The translations under genes and the position numbers were made by a program. The notes beneath the pieces are model-generated. The model worked only from the letters and a program-made list of their open reading frames with translations. It did no database searches and had not been told where the DNA came from. A stretch of DNA of 45,682 nt from an uncultured delta proteobacterium (GTDB lineage Bacteria; Myxococcota_A; Polyangia; Polyangiales; Ga0077539): the NCBI GenBank assembly GCA_903845045.1, contig CAIMWA010000472.1, positions 1 to 45,682 on the forward strand, written 5' to 3'. Below are positions 33,770 through 42,935 of this stretch, in pieces. Position 1 is the first letter of the stretch. The number at the start of each line of letters is the position of its first letter.

Positions 33770-35616
33770 GCCGGCCGGCCGATCCAGGCCTCGAAGTCGT
33801 CGGCGAGCGCCTCGAAGCTGCGGCCCTCGGAGCTGCCCACGACCTCCTTGCCGTGGATGATGCGCACCGTGGCGTCGAGCTCGACGGGCCCCTCGTGCCG
33901 AGGCACCGAGGCGAGCCGCGCGATGGAGCCCCGGGCGTGCGCCACGGCGGTGTCGACGCTCTGGTTGCAGTGCGCAGCGATGGCGTCGGCGCCCAGCGTG
34001 CGCCCCGTGAGCGAGCGCAGCGTGTCGTTGAAGGTGACGGCGTTGCCGGGGTTCCAGTAGTGCTTCGCGAGCTCCGGACCGATCCGCGGGTTGTCGACGA
34101 GGTGCCCGTCCTGCGCGAGGAAGTGCGCGCGCGTCTGGTGCACCGCCATCTCGGCCATCACATACCCATGGTAGTAAGCGCTCGCCTCGCCGGCGAGAAG
34201 GTGCGGCACCGCCAGCACCGGGCGCGTCCCCGCGCTGAGCCCCTGCAGGTCGACCTCGACGCCGCGGAAGAGCGCGAGCACGGTCTCCGGGCGCAGGTCG
34301 TCGTCGGCGAGCTCGTACATGCGCCGCTCGGCCATGGGCACCGTGAGCATGGCGCGCACGTCCCAGCCCCGCATGGGCTGCGCCTCGGCGATGGCCTCCT
34401 CGATCAACGCCTGCGGGATCGGCGTCCCGGCGGCGTTGGCGAGGTACCGCGCGCGCCAGTCGGCGTCGTCGAGGAGCGAGTCCATGAACATCGACTGTGT
34501 CTCGGCGTACGCCACCGACGTCGGCGCGAACTCCTGGGCGAAGCAAGGCGCGTCGCTCTCGATGTTGCTGAAGTGCGCCGCGTGGCCGCCCTCGTGAAAG
34601 AGCGTCTCCGTCGCGCGCAGCCCGCTCCCGACGGCGCCGCGCACGGCGTTGGCGGTGAAGTTGATGCGCGCCGAGCGCCACTTCCCCTCGTCGCGGAACC
34701 CGACGCCTGGGCCGTGCATGAACCCGTTCTCGTACTTGCCCGGGCGGTCGACCAGATCGAGGGTCAGCGTCGCTCCGCGGAACCGGACGCCGAGCGCGGT
34801 GAACGACTGCCCCCAGCGGCGCACCGACGGGCCGAAGCCGAAGTACGGGTCGAGCTCCGCCGCGAGCTTGCCGGCGCGGAGAAACAGGAAGTTCCAGGGG
34901 TTCAGCGCGCCGTCGCCGTGGCGCTTCGCGAAAGACGCCAGCTCGGCGTGCGTGCGCGCGGCGGTGCGGTCCGCGAGGTCGTCGAGGACGCCGAAGAGCT
35001 CGCCCTTGGACATGCGCTCCACCGTCGCGACGCGCCACGCGTAGTAGTCCGCGTGGCCGAGCATGCGGCCGAGGGCGTTGCGCTTGCGCACCACCTCGAG
35101 AAAGCCGTGCTGCAACACGAAATCTTCGATGGAGCGCAGTCCGTCGTAGGCCGCCTTGCGCCGCGCCTCGTCGGGGTCGTTGCGAAGCACCAGCGCGAGC
35201 TTGTTGCTGCCCGCCGCCTCGAACACGCCGGTGTGCGGGTCGACGAGGCCGAGCGTCATGCTGCCGCGCGCGCGCTGGAGCTCGCCCTCGAGGTGCACGA
35301 TCTCCTCGCTGAGCGCCCGCGCCTCGGGGCGGTCGATGCAGTTCGCCGCGAACAGGGCGATCCAGCCGCCGAGCACGTGACGCTGCGGCGCCGTGCCCTC
35401 GCCGGTGCTCCGCAGGTCGCGCAGCGACGCGAGGCGGTCCGGATCCTGGAGGAAGCGGTTCATCGCCACCTCGGCCTCGGAGAGCGCGCGCTGCGCCACG
35501 TCGGCGTCGTCGCGGAGGCCCATCTTCACGGCCCAGAAGAGGTCCTCCTTGACGACGTGCAGGCGGAGGAAGTCGTCGCGCAGCGACGCGAGGGTGCGGC
35601 CGAGGGTCGTGGTCAT
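33766..35616 (-). CDS. M3-family oligoendopeptidase
   Basis: 616 residues from ATG 35616 (ATG 35637 would add seven residues). Helical zinc peptidase: the active site HEGGHAAHFSN (HExxH, ~345) with a downstream Glu-rich helix (AYAETQSMFMDSLL) providing the third ligand, and the GLSAGTRPV/HLLAGEASAYYHGY segments of the thimet/oligopeptidase family near the C-terminus. Cytoplasmic (no signal peptide); degrades short peptides. First of the three-gene minus-strand unit with the methyltransferase and agmatinase-like enzyme. Confidence 0.92.
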   Translation of the reverse strand: MTTTLGRTLASLRDDFLRLHVVKEDLFWAVKMGLRDDADVAQRALSEAEVAMNRFLQDPDRLASLRDLRSTGEGTAPQRHVLGGWIALFAANCIDRPEARALSEEIVHLEGELQRARGSMTLGLVDPHTGVFEAAGSNKLALVLRNDPDEARRKAAYDGLRSIEDFVLQHGFLEVVRKRNALGRMLGHADYYAWRVATVERMSKGELFGVLDDLADRTAARTHAELASFAKRHGDGALNPWNFLFLRAGKLAAELDPYFGFGPSVRRWGQSFTALGVRFRGATLTLDLVDRPGKYENGFMHGPGVGFRDEGKWRSARINFTANAVRGAVGSGLRATETLFHEGGHAAHFSNIESDAPCFAQEFAPTSVAYAETQSMFMDSLLDDADWRARYLANAAGTPIPQALIEEAIAEAQPMRGWDVRAMLTVPMAERRMYELADDDLRPETVLALFRGVEVDLQGLSAGTRPVLAVPHLLAGEASAYYHGYVMAEMAVHQTRAHFLAQDGHLVDNPRIGPELAKHYWNPGNAVTFNDTLRSLTGRTLGADAIAAHCNQSVDTAVAHARGSIARLASVPRHEGPVELDATVRIIHGKEVVGSSEGRSFEALADDFEAWIGRPA

Positions 35617-35654
35617 GACGGTCCGCGAGCGTACCATGGGGACCTCGTCGCCTC

Positions 35655-35684
35655 TTGCGTCGCCGTCGTGGACGCCCCTACGTT
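35655..35684 (+). promoter_or_regulatory. Predicted promoter of the second Ser/Thr kinase
   Basis: TTGCGT (35655-35660), 18 bases, TACGTT (35679-35684), six bases before GTG 35691: leaderless-like arrangement. Confidence 0.4.
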
Positions 35685-35690
35685 CGCGGG

Positions 35691-37346
35691 GTGCAGCACC
35701 GCGAAAGCTTCGGACCGTACGTCCTACGGGAGAAGATCGCGCAGGGCGGCATGGCCGAGATCTTCTTCGCGGAGCGTCGCGGGGCCATGGATTTCCGCCG
35801 CGAGGTCTGCATCAAGCGCATCCGTCCGAACCTCTGCGGCGACACCGCCTTCGTGCAGATGTTCATCGACGAGGCGCGCATCTCGTCGCGGCTGCGGCAC
35901 AGCAACATCGTCGCCATCGACGACTTCGGCAGCGCCGACGGGCAGCTCTACATCTGCATGGAGTGGGTGCACGGCGTCGACGTGTCGCGCCTCCTGCGCC
36001 GCCTCGACGCCGAAGGCCGGCGACTGCCCGTCGACGCCGCGCTGTTCATCCTCTCCGAGGTGCTTCGCGGCCTGGAGTACGCGCACGGAAAGCGCGACGA
36101 CGGCGTGCCGCTCGACATCGTTCACCGCGACGTGACGCCGCACAACGTGCTCGTGAGCTACGCCGGCGAGGTGAAGCTGTCGGACTTCGGCATCGCCAAG
36201 GCGACGTCGCGGCTGCACCACACCGCCGGCGACCTCGTGAAGGGAAAGCTCGCGTACATGGCCCCGGAGCAGGCCACCGGCAAGCGCCTCGACGGCCGCA
36301 CGGACCTCTTCGCCCTCGGCATCTGCGCGTTCGAGATGCTCACCGGCCGCCGACCCTTCGCAGGCCGCGACCGCGACGCCGTCATCAACATGCTGCGCGG
36401 CGATCGCGCGCCGCTGCACTCGCTCCGCGCCGACGTCCCCGCGGCCCTCGAGCGCTGGGTCGACCGCATGCTGCAACTCCCCGTGGAGCAGCGATTTCCG
36501 AACGCCGCAGCGGCCCTCGACGCGCTGCAGACGATCCCCTTCGCCACCGGTGCGCGCTCGCTGTCGTCGCTCCTCGCCGAGCTCTACCCCGACGAGGCCT
36601 CGGTGATCGTGCCCGCCGCTGCCGCGCCGGCCGCGACGGTGCGCACGCCCGCCTTCGAGCCCTGGAACGATCCGCCCGCGCCGGTGCCCGCGGCGCCCGA
36701 CGACGAGACCGAGACCGTCACGGCCCTCGCCCCGATCACCGCATCGGTGTCGACGGATCGCGACGCGCCGACGACGGCCCCGGTGTCGAAGCCGCCGCCC
36801 GCACCGGGGTCGGCTCCGACGCCGCCGACGCACACATGGGTGGGCCTCGCGGAGACGATTCCCAGCGCCCGCACCCCTGCGACGTCGACTCCCGCCGCGC
36901 GAACCCGGCGCGTCGCCGTGGCGGCGGTGGCCGTGGCGGTGCCGGCTGCCGCGGCGCTCGTCGTGCTGCGCCCGGCGCCCACGACGACGGCACCCCCGCA
37001 GAGCCTTCGCGCAGCGTCCGTGCGCGTCACGGTCGCCGCGCCGGCGCCGCCGCGGCCCGCCCCCGTCGCACCGACGACAACGGGGACCGTCGCCCCGCCG
37101 CCGGCTCGACCGGCGATCGTGACCGAGGCCGCGACGCCGACGCCCGCGACCCTCGTCGTGACGGTGCGTCCGTGGGGTCGCGTCACCGTCGACGGCCACG
37201 CCATCGTTGCAGGTCACGCCGAGCACGTCGCGCCGGGCGCGCACACGCTCGCGGCGACGCAGGGCAGCGGACGCACGGCCACGCGCCGCGTCGACCTCGC
37301 GCCGGGGTCGACCACGCATCTTCAGCTCGTGATCCCCCGCGACTGA
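35691..37346 (+). CDS. Ser/Thr protein kinase, transmembrane
   Basis: 551 residues. Kinase domain (~8-280): Gly-loop AQGGMAEI (~17-24), Lys42 (VCIKRI), catalytic loop HRDVTPHN (145-152), DFG (165-167), APE (AYMAPEQA). In the loop, Thr149 stands where most Ser/Thr kinases have Lys; this VTPxN form is common in myxobacterial kinases and Asp147 and Asn152 remain, so it is likely active. Then a Pro/Ala/Thr-rich linker (~300-420), one hydrophobic helix (~418-436, VAVAAVAVAVPAAAALVVL) and a C-terminal PEGA-like beta domain (~490-551, VTVRPWGRVTVDGHAI). GTG chosen because the family start motif (SFGPYVLREKI) follows directly. Confidence 0.93.
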   Translation: MQHRESFGPYVLREKIAQGGMAEIFFAERRGAMDFRREVCIKRIRPNLCGDTAFVQMFIDEARISSRLRHSNIVAIDDFGSADGQLYICMEWVHGVDVSRLLRRLDAEGRRLPVDAALFILSEVLRGLEYAHGKRDDGVPLDIVHRDVTPHNVLVSYAGEVKLSDFGIAKATSRLHHTAGDLVKGKLAYMAPEQATGKRLDGRTDLFALGICAFEMLTGRRPFAGRDRDAVINMLRGDRAPLHSLRADVPAALERWVDRMLQLPVEQRFPNAAAALDALQTIPFATGARSLSSLLAELYPDEASVIVPAAAAPAATVRTPAFEPWNDPPAPVPAAPDDETETVTALAPITASVSTDRDAPTTAPVSKPPPAPGSAPTPPTHTWVGLAETIPSARTPATSTPAARTRRVAVAAVAVAVPAAAALVVLRPAPTTTAPPQSLRAASVRVTVAAPAPPRPAPVAPTTTGTVAPPPARPAIVTEAATPTPATLVVTVRPWGRVTVDGHAIVAGHAEHVAPGAHTLAATQGSGRTATRRVDLAPGSTTHLQLVIPRD

Positions 37347-37361
37347 CGGCCGCGAGACGCA

Positions 37362-37391
37362 TTGCATCGCGTCGCGAAGTCGTACTCAATA
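37362..37391 (+). promoter_or_regulatory. Predicted promoter of the Ppx/GppA gene
   Basis: TTGCAT (37362-37367), 18 bases, TCAATA (37386-37391), eight bases before ATG 37400. Both hexamers are AT-rich against a GC-rich background. Confidence 0.35.
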
Positions 37392-37399
37392 CGCCGCCG

Positions 37400-38956
37400 A
37401 TGCCTCGCTTCGCCGCCATCGACGTGGGTTCCAACGCGCTACGGCTCCGCATCGTCGAGGCGGTGTCCGCGGACCAGGTCCGCGAGGTCGCGACGGAGCG
37501 CGCGGCGGTGCGCCTCGGCCACGATGTGTTCCTCACCGGGCGCCTGGCACCCTCAGCGCTCATCGAGGCCGTCGACGCCCTCAAGGGCTTTCGCGACGTG
37601 ATGCGCGAGGCCGGGGCCGACGCCTACCGCGCCGTCGCAACGAGCGCCCTCCGCGAAGCGCAGAACGGACCGCTGCTCGTGGAGCGCGCCGAGCGCGAGG
37701 CCGGCATCACCCTCGAGGTCATCGAGGGCGTCGAGGAGGCCCGCCTCGTGCTCGTGGCCGTCAAGCACGCGGTGAAGCTCCGCGGACGGCGCGCGCTGCT
37801 CATCGACATCGGCGGCGGCAGCGTCGAGCTCACGCTGCTCACGGACCACGCGCCGCACCCGTCGGTGTCGCTGCCCATGGGCACGGTGCGCCTGCACGAG
37901 GCCTTCCTCGACCTCGACGGGCCGGTGAACGCGGCGCACCGTGCGCTGCTGGTGGAGTACCTCGAGCGCTCCCTCGCCGACGCGACGTTCCTCCGCGACG
38001 CGAACCCCGAGGTGGTCGTGGCGACGGGCGGCAACGCCGAGGCCATCGCCGCGCTCTGCCCCTTCGGCACCGACGACGGCCAGGGCATCGATGTGGCCGC
38101 GATGCGCTTGCTCCGCGACGAGATGGCGTCGCTGCACCCGCGAGAGCGCCGCGAGCGGTATGGGCTCCGCGGCGACCGCGCCGACGTCATCGTCCCGGCG
38201 CTGTTCACGCTGTGCATGGTCGCCGACGCCGTCGGAGCGACCACCATCGTCACACCCGGCGTGGGCCTCAAGGACGGCATCCTCGCAGAGTTCGTCGACC
38301 GCGCGTTCCGCGTCTGGGACGGCCCCGGCGAGGCCGCGGAGGTCGAGGCGCAGGCCCTCGCGCTCGGCCGCAAGTACCGCTTCGACGAGCGCCACGCGCA
38401 GCACGTCGCGGGGCTCGCCCTCTCGCTCTTCGATCAGTTCATCGACCTCCACCACCTCGGCCCCGACGAGCGCGCGCTGCTCAAGCTCGCTGCGATCCTC
38501 CACGACGCCGGCGACTTCGTGGGCTTCGACGCGCACCACAAGCACACCTACTACCTCGTCACGCACTCCGACCTCATGGGCCTCACGCCCGAGCAGAAGG
38601 AGATCGTGGCGAACGTCGCGCGCTATCACCGGAAGTCGCTGCCGGACCTGTCGCACCCGGGCTTCCGCAAGCTCGACCGGCGTGCTCGCACCGTCGTTCG
38701 CAAGCTCGCGGGGCTGCTTCGCGTGGCCGACGCCTTCGACCGCGAGCACCTCGGCAAGGTCGTCGACGTCGCCGTGCGCATCACGCCGGGGCGCATCGCG
38801 CTGCGGGCCATTCCCGACTCCCGCGCGCCCGACGGCGACCTGTCGCTCGAGCGCTGGACCGCGCAGCGCAAGGCCGACCTCCTCGAGGACGTCTTCGGCA
38901 CCGAGGTGCGCGTCGACGGCGCCGAGGCGATGGCGCCGCAGAAGTCGTTCCAGTAG
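37400..38956 (+). CDS. Ppx/GppA phosphatase with C-terminal HD domain
   Basis: 518 residues. Exopolyphosphatase/guanosine pentaphosphatase family: ASKHA-fold phosphate loops AAIDVGSNALRLRIVE (~5-20) and LLIDIGGGSVELTLL (~133), ATGGNAEAIA (~212), then a second domain (~310-500) with HD-type features (HAQHVAGLALSLFD, AILHDAGDFVGFDAHHKHTY). The long form with the HD domain is like E. coli Ppx and GppA and can act on polyphosphate or pppGpp; which one cannot be read from sequence. Convergent with the carboxylase gene. Confidence 0.93.
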   Translation: MPRFAAIDVGSNALRLRIVEAVSADQVREVATERAAVRLGHDVFLTGRLAPSALIEAVDALKGFRDVMREAGADAYRAVATSALREAQNGPLLVERAEREAGITLEVIEGVEEARLVLVAVKHAVKLRGRRALLIDIGGGSVELTLLTDHAPHPSVSLPMGTVRLHEAFLDLDGPVNAAHRALLVEYLERSLADATFLRDANPEVVVATGGNAEAIAALCPFGTDDGQGIDVAAMRLLRDEMASLHPRERRERYGLRGDRADVIVPALFTLCMVADAVGATTIVTPGVGLKDGILAEFVDRAFRVWDGPGEAAEVEAQALALGRKYRFDERHAQHVAGLALSLFDQFIDLHHLGPDERALLKLAAILHDAGDFVGFDAHHKHTYYLVTHSDLMGLTPEQKEIVANVARYHRKSLPDLSHPGFRKLDRRARTVVRKLAGLLRVADAFDREHLGKVVDVAVRITPGRIALRAIPDSRAPDGDLSLERWTAQRKADLLEDVFGTEVRVDGAEAMAPQKSFQ

Positions 38957-38965
38957 CGGTCGCGG

Positions 38966-40537
38966 TCAGACGGGGAGGATGCCGCGCTTGCGGTGCGGCC
39001 GCTCGACGCGCTTGTTGGCGGCGAGCTCGAGGCCCCAGGCGAGCACGCGGCGGGTGTCGCGCGGGTCGATGACGTCGTCGACGAGGCCCCAGCCGCCGAC
39101 CTTGTAGACGTCGATGTAGCCCTGGATCATCTCGACCATCTGCTGCTTGATCTCCGGGGGCATGGCCTCGCCGCGGAAGAGCTTGCGACCGGCGATGCCG
39201 ACCATGCCCTCGGCGCCCATGACGGAGATCTCGGCGCCCGGCCACGCGACGATGAGGTCGGGCTCGTAGGCCCGGCCGCACATCACGAAATACCCGGCCC
39301 CGTAAGCCTTGCGCACCACCACGGTGAGCTTCGCGACGGTGGCCGCGCTCATGGCGTGCAGCATCTTGGCGCCGTGCCGGATGATGCCCGCGTGCTCGAC
39401 CTTGGTGCCCACCATGAAGCCCGGCGTGTCCTGCAGGAACACCAGCGGGATGTTGAACGCGTCGCAGAGCTGGATGAAGTGCGCGCCCTTGTCGGCGGCG
39501 TCGATGTCGAGCACGCCGCCGAGCTGCATCGGGTTGTTCGCAACGATGCCGACGGAGCGTCCGCCGATGCGCGCGAGGCACGTGATGAGGTTCCGGGCGA
39601 AGCGCGGCTTGATGTCGAAGAACGCGCCTCCATCGACGATGGCACGCACGACCTTGTACATGTCGAAGGCGCGCCGCGGGCTGTCGGGGACGAGGTCGAG
39701 CAGCGACTCCTCGCGGCGGTCCACGGGGTCCGTGCACGGCACGATCGGCGGCGCCTCGTCGCAGTGCGACGGGAAGTACGAGAGGTACGTGCGCACCGCA
39801 GCGATGCAGCTCGCGTCGTCGGGGTACTCGCCGTCGCCGACGCCGCTGACCTCGCAGTGCACCTTGGAGCCGCCGAGCTCCTGCTCCTCGACGTCTTGCC
39901 CGGTGACGGCCTTCACCAGCGGCGGCCCGGCCAGGGCCATGGAGCCGATGCTCTTCACCATCGGCACGAAGTCCGACAGCCCGGGGATGTACGCCGTGCC
40001 TGCAGCGCCAGGACCGACCATCGCGGCGACCTGCGGAACGACGCCGCTCATGATCACCTCTTCGCGGAAGAGGTGGCCGCTGCCGGCGAAGGTCGAGATC
40101 TGGTCCTCGCTGCCGCGGCCGGGCTCGATGCGCGCCCCCGCGGAGTCGATGAACCACACCATCGGATGGCGCCCCTTGAGGGCCATCTCGCGCATGCGCG
40201 TGACCTTCACCTCGCCGGTCTCGCCGATGGACCCGCCCTTCACGGTGAAGTCGTAGGCCGCCGCGCAGACGACGCGGCCGTCGACCTTGCCGAAGCCGCA
40301 CACCACCGCGTCGGCGGGGGGCTTGTCGCTGCCGTCGGGACCCGCGGCGAGGCCCATCTGCGTGCCGTGCACGCCGACCTCGAAGAACTCGCCGCCGTCG
40401 AAGAACAGCCCGAAGCGCTCGCGCGCCGATAGCTTGCCGCGCGCGTGCTGCTTCTCGACCTTGTCGGCCCCGCCCATCTCCCGGATCTTCGCGCGTCGGG
40501 CCTCGAGCTCCGCCACGCGCTCACGCATCGTCGGCAT
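38966..40537 (-). CDS. Acyl-CoA carboxylase beta (carboxyltransferase) subunit
   Basis: 523 residues; transfers carboxyl from biotin to an acyl-CoA such as propionyl- or methylcrotonyl-CoA. Crotonase-fold double domain: N-terminal half with GKLSARERFGLFFD (~34), GGSIGETGEVK, DSAGARIEPG (~130), GPGAAGTAYIPG; C-terminal half with GGRSVGIVANNP (~320), DTPGFMVGTKVEH, YGAGYFVMCGRAY, WPGAEISVMG and GAEGMV. These fit propionyl-/methylmalonyl- type beta subunits in general; no biotin-carrier or alpha subunit is adjacent. A very good RBS (GAGGAGG) fixes ATG 40537 and overlaps the stop of the upstream gene. Confidence 0.93.
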   Translation of the reverse strand: MPTMRERVAELEARRAKIREMGGADKVEKQHARGKLSARERFGLFFDGGEFFEVGVHGTQMGLAAGPDGSDKPPADAVVCGFGKVDGRVVCAAAYDFTVKGGSIGETGEVKVTRMREMALKGRHPMVWFIDSAGARIEPGRGSEDQISTFAGSGHLFREEVIMSGVVPQVAAMVGPGAAGTAYIPGLSDFVPMVKSIGSMALAGPPLVKAVTGQDVEEQELGGSKVHCEVSGVGDGEYPDDASCIAAVRTYLSYFPSHCDEAPPIVPCTDPVDRREESLLDLVPDSPRRAFDMYKVVRAIVDGGAFFDIKPRFARNLITCLARIGGRSVGIVANNPMQLGGVLDIDAADKGAHFIQLCDAFNIPLVFLQDTPGFMVGTKVEHAGIIRHGAKMLHAMSAATVAKLTVVVRKAYGAGYFVMCGRAYEPDLIVAWPGAEISVMGAEGMVGIAGRKLFRGEAMPPEIKQQMVEMIQGYIDVYKVGGWGLVDDVIDPRDTRRVLAWGLELAANKRVERPHRKRGILPV

Positions 40538-40545
40538 CTGTTCGT

Positions 40546-40552
40546 CCTCCTC
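40546..40552 (-). promoter_or_regulatory. Strong RBS of the carboxylase gene
   Basis: GAGGAGG eight bases before ATG 40537, overlapping the stop of the membrane protein gene (40551-40553), which suggests coupled translation. Confidence 0.65.
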
Positions 40553-41510
40553 AGCTTCGTCCCGGTGCCACCACGCGCGCCAGGCGCGCCACGATCTCGC
40601 CGCCCACGCCGCCGAGGAGCACGCCCACGAGCCCCGCGGCGAGCAGGTCCGACGGGAGCGTGGCGCGGGTGAAATGGCCGTGCAGGTAGAACACCGCGCA
40701 CAGCACCACGCCCATCGCCGCAGCGAACGCCGACTCGATCTTGCGCCGCGCGATCTTCACGTCGATCCACAGCGCCGCCAGCGCCAGCGACGCGAAGAAG
40801 CCCGCGAGCGCACCCTGCGAGAACGGCTCCGCGCGCACGATCACCCGCAGCGGCGGGCGCACCGACTCCGGCAGACGATCGAGCACGATCGACAGCGGGC
40901 CCTCGCCGCGCATCGTCGCGAGCACGTGCCGCGACGCGACGCCCCGCGACGCGCGCACCGACTGGCGACCCGCGTCGTCGCCGGAGCGCTGGAAGACCCC
41001 GGTCACCACCTCTTCGCGGCCGCCGCGCTGCACGAGCAGCGTGAACTGCGCGCGCGCGTCGGAGCCGACGTCGGGCACGAAGGCCCCCTCGGCCTCGAGC
41101 ACAAGCGCCGCGGCCGTTCCATGCACCTCGGCGTCGGCGCGGTCGCCGGCCCGGGCCAGCGTCACCACCGCCGCCGGAGCGGGGGGAAACAGCGCGAGCA
41201 CCGCGGGCCCGGCGGACCCGAGGAGCACCGCCGCGATGACCACGCCGACGTACGCCCGGAGCCTGTCGCCCGCGGGGATCGTCGCCGTGTGCTCCCACCC
41301 GACCCAGCCGAGCCCGGCCATCGCGAGCACGAGCAGCGCCGTGCCCGCGTACACCCCGTACTGCTGCGAGCGCGTGACGGTGAGCACGAGCCCGCCCACG
41401 ACGCCGAGGCCCGCGAGGTACGGAAGGTACTTGGAGAGCTCGGACGGGGGTTCGAGCTCCGCGGCGCGCTTCGCGGCCGCTCGTTTCACGGAGGCCTCGT
41501 TGTCAGCCAT
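40551..41510 (-). CDS. Polytopic membrane protein, unknown
   Basis: 319 residues, family not recognised. Basic N-terminus (VKRAAAKRAAELEP), three membrane helices (~30-46, 53-71, 85-108), a ~105-residue beta-rich extramembrane domain (~112-220: VVTLARAGDRADAEVHG, QFTLLVQRGGREEVVTGVF, GPLSIVLDRLP), then three further helices (~232-250, 262-276, 288-312). The arrangement of helices around an external domain suggests a sensor or transport accessory (inference). Lies between the duplicated HTH regulator (38-base gap) and the carboxylase on the same strand. Confidence 0.7.
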   Translation of the reverse strand: MADNEASVKRAAAKRAAELEPPSELSKYLPYLAGLGVVGGLVLTVTRSQQYGVYAGTALLVLAMAGLGWVGWEHTATIPAGDRLRAYVGVVIAAVLLGSAGPAVLALFPPAPAAVVTLARAGDRADAEVHGTAAALVLEAEGAFVPDVGSDARAQFTLLVQRGGREEVVTGVFQRSGDDAGRQSVRASRGVASRHVLATMRGEGPLSIVLDRLPESVRPPLRVIVRAEPFSQGALAGFFASLALAALWIDVKIARRKIESAFAAAMGVVLCAVFYLHGHFTRATLPSDLLAAGLVGVLLGGVGGEIVARLARVVAPGRS

Positions 41511-41548
41511 GGGGCGGCGATGCGTCTACCACAGCCACGCGCGCGCCG

Positions 41549-42874
41549 TCAGCGAACGCCGAGCGCGCGCTCGAGCACCGTGCGCAGCAGACCCACCCGC
41601 GAGGTGTCGAGCGTGGCGGTAGCACCCGAGGCCTGCCAGAGCGCCTGCTGCGACGGGGTACCGCCCAGCACCACGACGCGCCCGTAGCGGGTGTCGGGGT
41701 GCCGCTGCACCGCACGGATCCAGCGCTCGCCGTCGACCTCGGGTGGGAACTGCACGACCACCGCGTCGAGCATGCCCGCGCCCGCGCAGAGCGCCCCGAT
41801 CTCGGCGAGGCTCGCGACGGTGTCGGCGCGCGTCACGACGTCGAAGCCGTCGCCGAGCGCGAGCGCGATCTCCGCCACGAGCGCCGGATCGGAGAGCACC
41901 GCGAGCACGACCGGGCGCTGAGGCCCGAGCCCTGCGGGGATCTCCATGTGGAAGCGACGGAGCAGGTCGAGGAGCGCGCGACGCCGGATGCGCAGGTGAC
42001 CGCCGGGCGTTCGAAAGGCCTCGACGTCGCCGCCCAGCACCCATCCGTGCACGGTCTTCAGGTCGACGCCCCAGAGGCTCGCGACCTGCGAGGCCACATA
42101 GATCGGCTCTCGCGGGGCGATGGCCTGCCGGCGCACCGCCATCGAGCGTCCGCGGCGCGGTGGCGGCACGTGCGCCACCAGCGCGTCGGCCATCATCGCC
42201 GCAAGCTCGCCGCGAGGACCGCAACGCACGCGATCGGGAAGCCCCGGCACGGCGTCGGCGTCGAGCACCACGACCTTCAGCGCGTCGTCGGTGCGCGCAC
42301 GCGCCGCGGCGACCCACGCCGGCAGCCCGTCGCCGAAGCCGGCCCCGAGCACCACGGCGTCTGGCGGAGCTCCTGCGCCCGCGCGCTCTCCGAGGCCGAG
42401 CAGCGCCTCGTACGGATCCTCCCAGACGTGCACGTAGGCCCGCGCGCAGACCCAGAGGCCGAGCCCGTCGTCGCCCTCGCCGCGACCACCGCCGGGGCGC
42501 TCCATGCCGAACTCGTCGACGATGCTCATGCGCACCGATCGGTCGCGCTCCACGAGGAGCACGTGCGGCCGGTCCCGCAGCAGCGCGTCGGGCGTGGGAT
42601 ACCCCCAGCGCCGCAGGAACCGCAGAACATCCCCTTGGCGGAAGCGGAGATGCCCGCCGGCGGTGCGGTACGACTCCAGCGCGGCGCCGGCGGAGACGTC
42701 GTCGACGCGGTGGCACCAGTTGTGGATCGTCTTGAGGTCGACGTCGCAGATCGAGGCGAGCTGCGACGCGAGATAGATCGGCTCCGAGGCCTCGGGACGC
42801 GCACGAACGGCCCCGCCGCGTCCCTTCGGCGCCGGCGCCGCGGACGCGCGGTTCCAACGGACCTCACCCTTCAT
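41549..42874 (-). CDS. Internally duplicated HTH-pseudoreceiver regulator
   Basis: 441 residues built as two copies of HTH plus receiver-like domain: HTH1 (~32-90: PIYLASQLASICDVDLKTIHNW, in short form VDLKTIHNW, and YRTAGGHLRFR), receiver-like 1 (~103-235), HTH2 (~257-308: VDLKTVHGW, FRTPGGHLRIR), receiver-like 2 (~320-438). The HTH units belong to the MerR/excisionase-like type with the R-T-x-GGHLR recognition wing. In both receiver-like domains the acceptor Asp after strand 3 is missing (VVLG with Gly177; VVVQ with Gln375), so phosphorylation control is unlikely. Two DNA-binding units in one chain suggest binding to repeated or looped sites (inference). Confidence 0.8.
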   Translation of the reverse strand: MKGEVRWNRASAAPAPKGRGGAVRARPEASEPIYLASQLASICDVDLKTIHNWCHRVDDVSAGAALESYRTAGGHLRFRQGDVLRFLRRWGYPTPDALLRDRPHVLLVERDRSVRMSIVDEFGMERPGGGRGEGDDGLGLWVCARAYVHVWEDPYEALLGLGERAGAGAPPDAVVLGAGFGDGLPAWVAAARARTDDALKVVVLDADAVPGLPDRVRCGPRGELAAMMADALVAHVPPPRRGRSMAVRRQAIAPREPIYVASQVASLWGVDLKTVHGWVLGGDVEAFRTPGGHLRIRRRALLDLLRRFHMEIPAGLGPQRPVVLAVLSDPALVAEIALALGDGFDVVTRADTVASLAEIGALCAGAGMLDAVVVQFPPEVDGERWIRAVQRHPDTRYGRVVVLGGTPSQQALWQASGATATLDTSRVGLLRTVLERALGVR

Positions 42875-42935
42875 GCGCGCAAGCTACCGCGTCGCTCGAA
42901 CGACGGCCAAGCCATCTGGTGTCGGCGTCACGCGC

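Noticed and set aside
41549..42874. Standard two-component response regulator
   Set aside because: Acceptor Asp is missing in both receiver-like domains and the HTH precedes them.
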